A DNA stretch of 64,000 bases from the NCBI RefSeq assembly GCF_004027225.2, contig NC_044277.2, forward strand, positions 93,446,283 to 93,510,282, read 5' to 3'. Made by a program: the position numbers and the translations under genes. This DNA comes from Strigops habroptila. Taxonomy: Eukaryota > Chordata > Aves > Psittaciformes > Psittacidae. Positions 60,701-64,000 of this stretch are shown one piece after another; position 1 is the stretch's first letter, and each line of letters starts with the position of its first letter. The notes under the pieces were generated by a model, which saw nothing but the letters and a program-made list of their open reading frames with translations, was not told the DNA's origin and made no database searches.

Positions 60701-63275
60701 AAATCTTTAAGTCAGAGTGGGCAGAATCATGCAAAATATTCAATGCAAAGTTATGTATAACTAAAACTGTCCTCTGGTATTGTGGCAGTGATTATTTTTT
60801 CATTGGTGATAAAGCAAGCATTTAAACGAAAGACTCTTCTGGTCATGAGTCCTGGAGTCCTGTTTGCTTTGCTGATCTCTAGTGTATTTGCAGGCACATG
60901 GCTCATACAGCATAATTTCTTTGGGTAAGCTTGTTCAGCAATTTTGCAAATCCAGTCCAAGGTATCTTGTTTTCTTATTGTAAGGTAGTATGAGAAACCA
61001 TGTTTTAACTGTTGCTAGGGTTTTAAGTGTGTTAGAGCTCCATTCTGCAATGTTTACAAGGAGGCTGGCATTGTGTCGGTTGTAGCTTGAGAAGCCACAC
61101 CAGTGGCATCTGCCTGAGACTGAGAAGGAGCTTTGAAAGATGACATTTGGCTACCAGATGCATTCAAAACCAGGGCTGCTGAGCATTACCCCATCTGCTT
61201 TGAGTAGAGCAGCAGGGGGTTTTAATGCCTGTGTGTTCATTATACAGAGGGAGTGGCTATGTGTTTAATACAGGTCCTCATTAATTTTGTGTAGTCCACT
61301 AGAGTTCTCTAGTGTAAGTATGAAGAAATAAAACTCATAATGATCTTTTCTGTTCCCTCAGCTTGCTTCTGTTCCACAGGATCCTCACCAGGATTTTCTG
61401 TTGCCTTTTTTTCTTAGGCTGCAATAGGAAGCCGCCTGGAATCACATGAATGTTACTGTACCTATGTAACAAGGACCTGGACGTCAGGCAAGGGACTAGA
61501 GGCAGGAGGCAACTCAGTGGAATTGTATTCTTGCTGTGCTTCTTGTGAATGCATGGCCAGCTGGTGCCAGGTGGCCTGCTGCTGGAGTAGCAGGGGATAT
61601 GAAAAATAAGGCCTTGCTTGCTATGGCAAGTATCTATCCTCCTGGGCTTGCAGTCTGCAGGGCAGCTGTCTCCTCTCCAGTGGGTGCCAGATTTCCATGG
61701 TTTGAAGGAGTAGCCAGCAATAAGTTCCTAGTACTCATAGAGGGATTTAGAAAAGTGTGTGAACAGCCCCCAGAGACTCGATAGCAGCCTCTGACATGCA
61801 AATGCAATTCTCACCACCTCATTTTCTGAGCAGTGCCAAAGTCTTTCAGGTCCCGGCATGTAGGCACTGGTCATGCTGTAGTGTGGCATTTGCATGCTTA
61901 TGGTGTTAGTCACATTTAGAGTCCCTGGAATGAAAGAAACAGCCACAGAGCCTGATGTAAGAAGAGATGTGCTGTGAATTTTCTAACATATGGCAAATAG
62001 TAGTAAGAGTTTGAAATGTAGCCAGAGATACTTTTCCATCTTTGCCTATCTTTAAAAGTTGGGTCTTTTTCTTTTTTTTTTTTTTTCCATTTTGATTCAG
62101 AACTCCATGATGTATATCCCAAATATTGATTTTAAAGTCCTAAATAATTTGTATGATAGCTGAAGATCTTGTAGCCATTTATCACAGCACTTTTTGTTTC
62201 TCATTGCTCAGTGTCTGTGGAGATTGCTGTCATTGAAGCAGCAAAATCATTTCTGCTGTGAAAGAGCTGGAGTTTGAAGCCAGATGCCAGAGTCAGGTTG
62301 TGAATTCTTGTTTAATCTTCATTCCTGACCTCTAATAGCAGCCAAAGAGGAGGGGTGTGCTGGCTCCCAGAGCTCACAGGACCAAGACCCATTCAATGTT
62401 TCCCTATAAGATGCTGACCTACTCCCATTTTGTGCATCTCCTAGCTTGAATGTATGATACCAATGTTGCAAAACCTAGGTGGTGAAAAATTTACGTCTTT
62501 TCACCTCCCACTTTGGATAGTACCTGAATAAGAAAGACTGTTTCTCAGTAGCATGCCTACTGGTATGTTCTCATTTATAAGTGCAGATTGGCATGGCAAA
62601 CAAACCCTGTAGATTGCCAGATTTTAAAGTGAGATACAAAACTCTCCTTGTTTTTCATGTGCTGTTACATTAAAAATGACATTGCCAGTCGTTGTTTTCT
62701 ATAAGGTGAATCAATATAAAATCCAGGCAATCATTATCCATCTTAGGACTTAACATTTTGGTGTCCTCATTGCTGGTGTAAATTCATGTGCTGAGGATGA
62801 ACTGTGGCGAGGGTGGCAAGGACACACATTTCTTTTCTGCTCCCTCAGCTACACAGATGGCAGTCCTTGGGCAGGAGTGGGATGGGAGAGGACGGTGTCC
62901 TGCCCTCTGGCAGAAAACTGCTGCAGCTTGCTTGTCAGAGGCCTCATTTACTACTATAAACCTCTTCTTCTCCTCTCGTTTATACGGAGAGACAAGCTTT
63001 CAGGCTTTGTCTGCTGAATGATTCAACTGATTTTTTTAGTAAGACAACTTATGTGAGTAGTGCTGCTTGTATGCAGATGTCACAAAATATATGATGAAAG
63101 AGAGGAAAACCCCTAGGGAAATAGCATAGAGTTGAAGTCATTTTACACACAAGCAGTGTACAAAGGTGTTAAAGAAAACTGCACCAAAGCAACTGTAAAG
63201 AGCTAGCAAATGGCGCAGACTGTGATCTTTACCAGCCCTTGTCAGGGGCTAACCTAGAAATCAGGCATAGTATAA
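57704..63275. other. Non-coding DNA with possible enhancer-like segments
   Basis: No coding exon was recognised. The part at 60480-60720 is dense in TAAT, ATGCAT and octamer-like motifs. Perfect octamer motifs in opposite orientation occur at 61796-61803 (ATGCAAAT) and 61888-61895 (ATTTGCAT). A C-run lies at about 60461-60471. Regulatory function is inference. Confidence 0.4.
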
Positions 63276-63293
63276 GCTCACCTCGAGGTGAGC
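63276..63293. repeat. 18-bp perfect palindrome
   Basis: GCTCACCTCGAGGTGAGC equals its own reverse complement. It presents two outward CACCT/AGGTG half-sites around a central CTCGAG. CACCT pairs are ZEB-type sites and CTCGAG is an E-box variant. Confidence 0.93.
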
Positions 63294-64000
63294 CTTTTGA
63301 TTTCTGTGCATACTGTGGAATGGGTATTTATGTTTCATCATTCCCCTGTTATTTCTTTGTTTACATTTACATTCCCTTGTTTTATGAATATAGATCACAA
63401 TCATAAGCTATTTTGCACTGCTTTTAATTGTGAAAAAATCATGATAAACCTGGAGAAGAATGTCTCCCTGTGTAGTGAGTAAAAAGTAATAAGTAAATGG
63501 TAATAAGTAAAAATACTTCTCCCTGCAGAAAAGGCATTGAAATTATCCCTCTATACCGGGAGGAAAATAGAGAATTAGATGAACTTTATACAATCTTTAT
63601 CATGTCTAATGTCTTTAAATCTATGATGCTGGTTGGCTGGAGTGCAAGTCAGTCCGTTAAAGAAATGTCAAGTGTAATTTTGGAAGAAATATGTTTTACA
63701 ACAATACATGCATAAAAAAATAACAATAAGGAATTTGCCTCTGGGCTGCTGTGAGGGTAACACATTAATTGTCACAGATGAAGAGGTAGACCCCCCTTGG
63801 AGCTCATGATTTCACTGTTCATGATTTATTAGTCTTGCCATTCATTAGAGGGGGACACATGTGCTATTCTCATAACATTTAAAAGATGGTCTGTCTTCTC
63901 TAAATATTTTAGCAATGAAATTGTAGATTTGTAAGATGTGCTGGTGCCTTCACATTACTTCCCCCCAAATGTGCTTTCATTTTCAAGTGCAGCTTGGTTT
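63294..64000. other. Non-coding DNA to window end
   Basis: No gene was recognised. Short AGTAATAAGTAAA-like units repeat near 63483-63511. The sequence runs off the window without a clear feature. Confidence 0.5.

Overview
The window reads as vertebrate nuclear DNA, most likely from a bird. The reasons are a vertebrate SOX4 gene, two CR1-type LINE 3' ends (the dominant avian/reptilian retroposon), very low repeat density, and long T/G-rich low-complexity runs. A turtle or crocodile cannot be formally excluded.

The only protein gene I can support is SOX4, an intronless SoxC transcription factor at 754-2055 on the + strand, encoding 433 aa. It has a GC-rich leader in front and a roughly 2.7 kb 3' UTR ending at an AATAAA signal at 4764-4769. 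The 5' region, CDS and start of the 3' UTR form a strong CpG island, and GC-rich non-coding DNA continues to about 5.6 kb.

From about 6 to 27 kb the sequence is non-coding. It holds one CR1 fragment (10.84-11.14 kb), small duplications and several striking inverted repeats. A second, isolated CpG island lies at about 27.64-29.36 kb. It carries strong + strand splice donors. At 31492-31795 there is a segment with branch point, polypyrimidine tract, acceptor and donor in the right places for an internal exon, and a possible further acceptor sits at 32246. By position and orientation relative to SOX4 this is a good candidate for the avian counterpart of the long non-coding RNA CASC15 (LINC00340), which lies downstream of SOX4 in mammals. 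That assignment is inference.

From 32 to 64 kb the window would then be intron of that transcript or gene desert. It contains a degraded LINE reverse-transcriptase remnant with L1/Tx1-like motifs (about 45.5-46.43 kb, - strand), which is unusual in a bird, next to a second CR1 fragment (46.54-46.75 kb, - strand). It also holds a 71-bp duplicated element with a conserved quasi-palindrome, several hairpins and palindromes, and simple repeats. No tRNA, rRNA, CRISPR array or further protein-coding exon was recognised.

The expected logic of the locus, from knowledge of mammals, is one dosage-sensitive developmental regulator (SOX4) followed by a long regulatory desert and a same-strand lncRNA. 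The non-coding structures listed under findings are candidates for cis-regulatory or repeat-derived elements within that desert.
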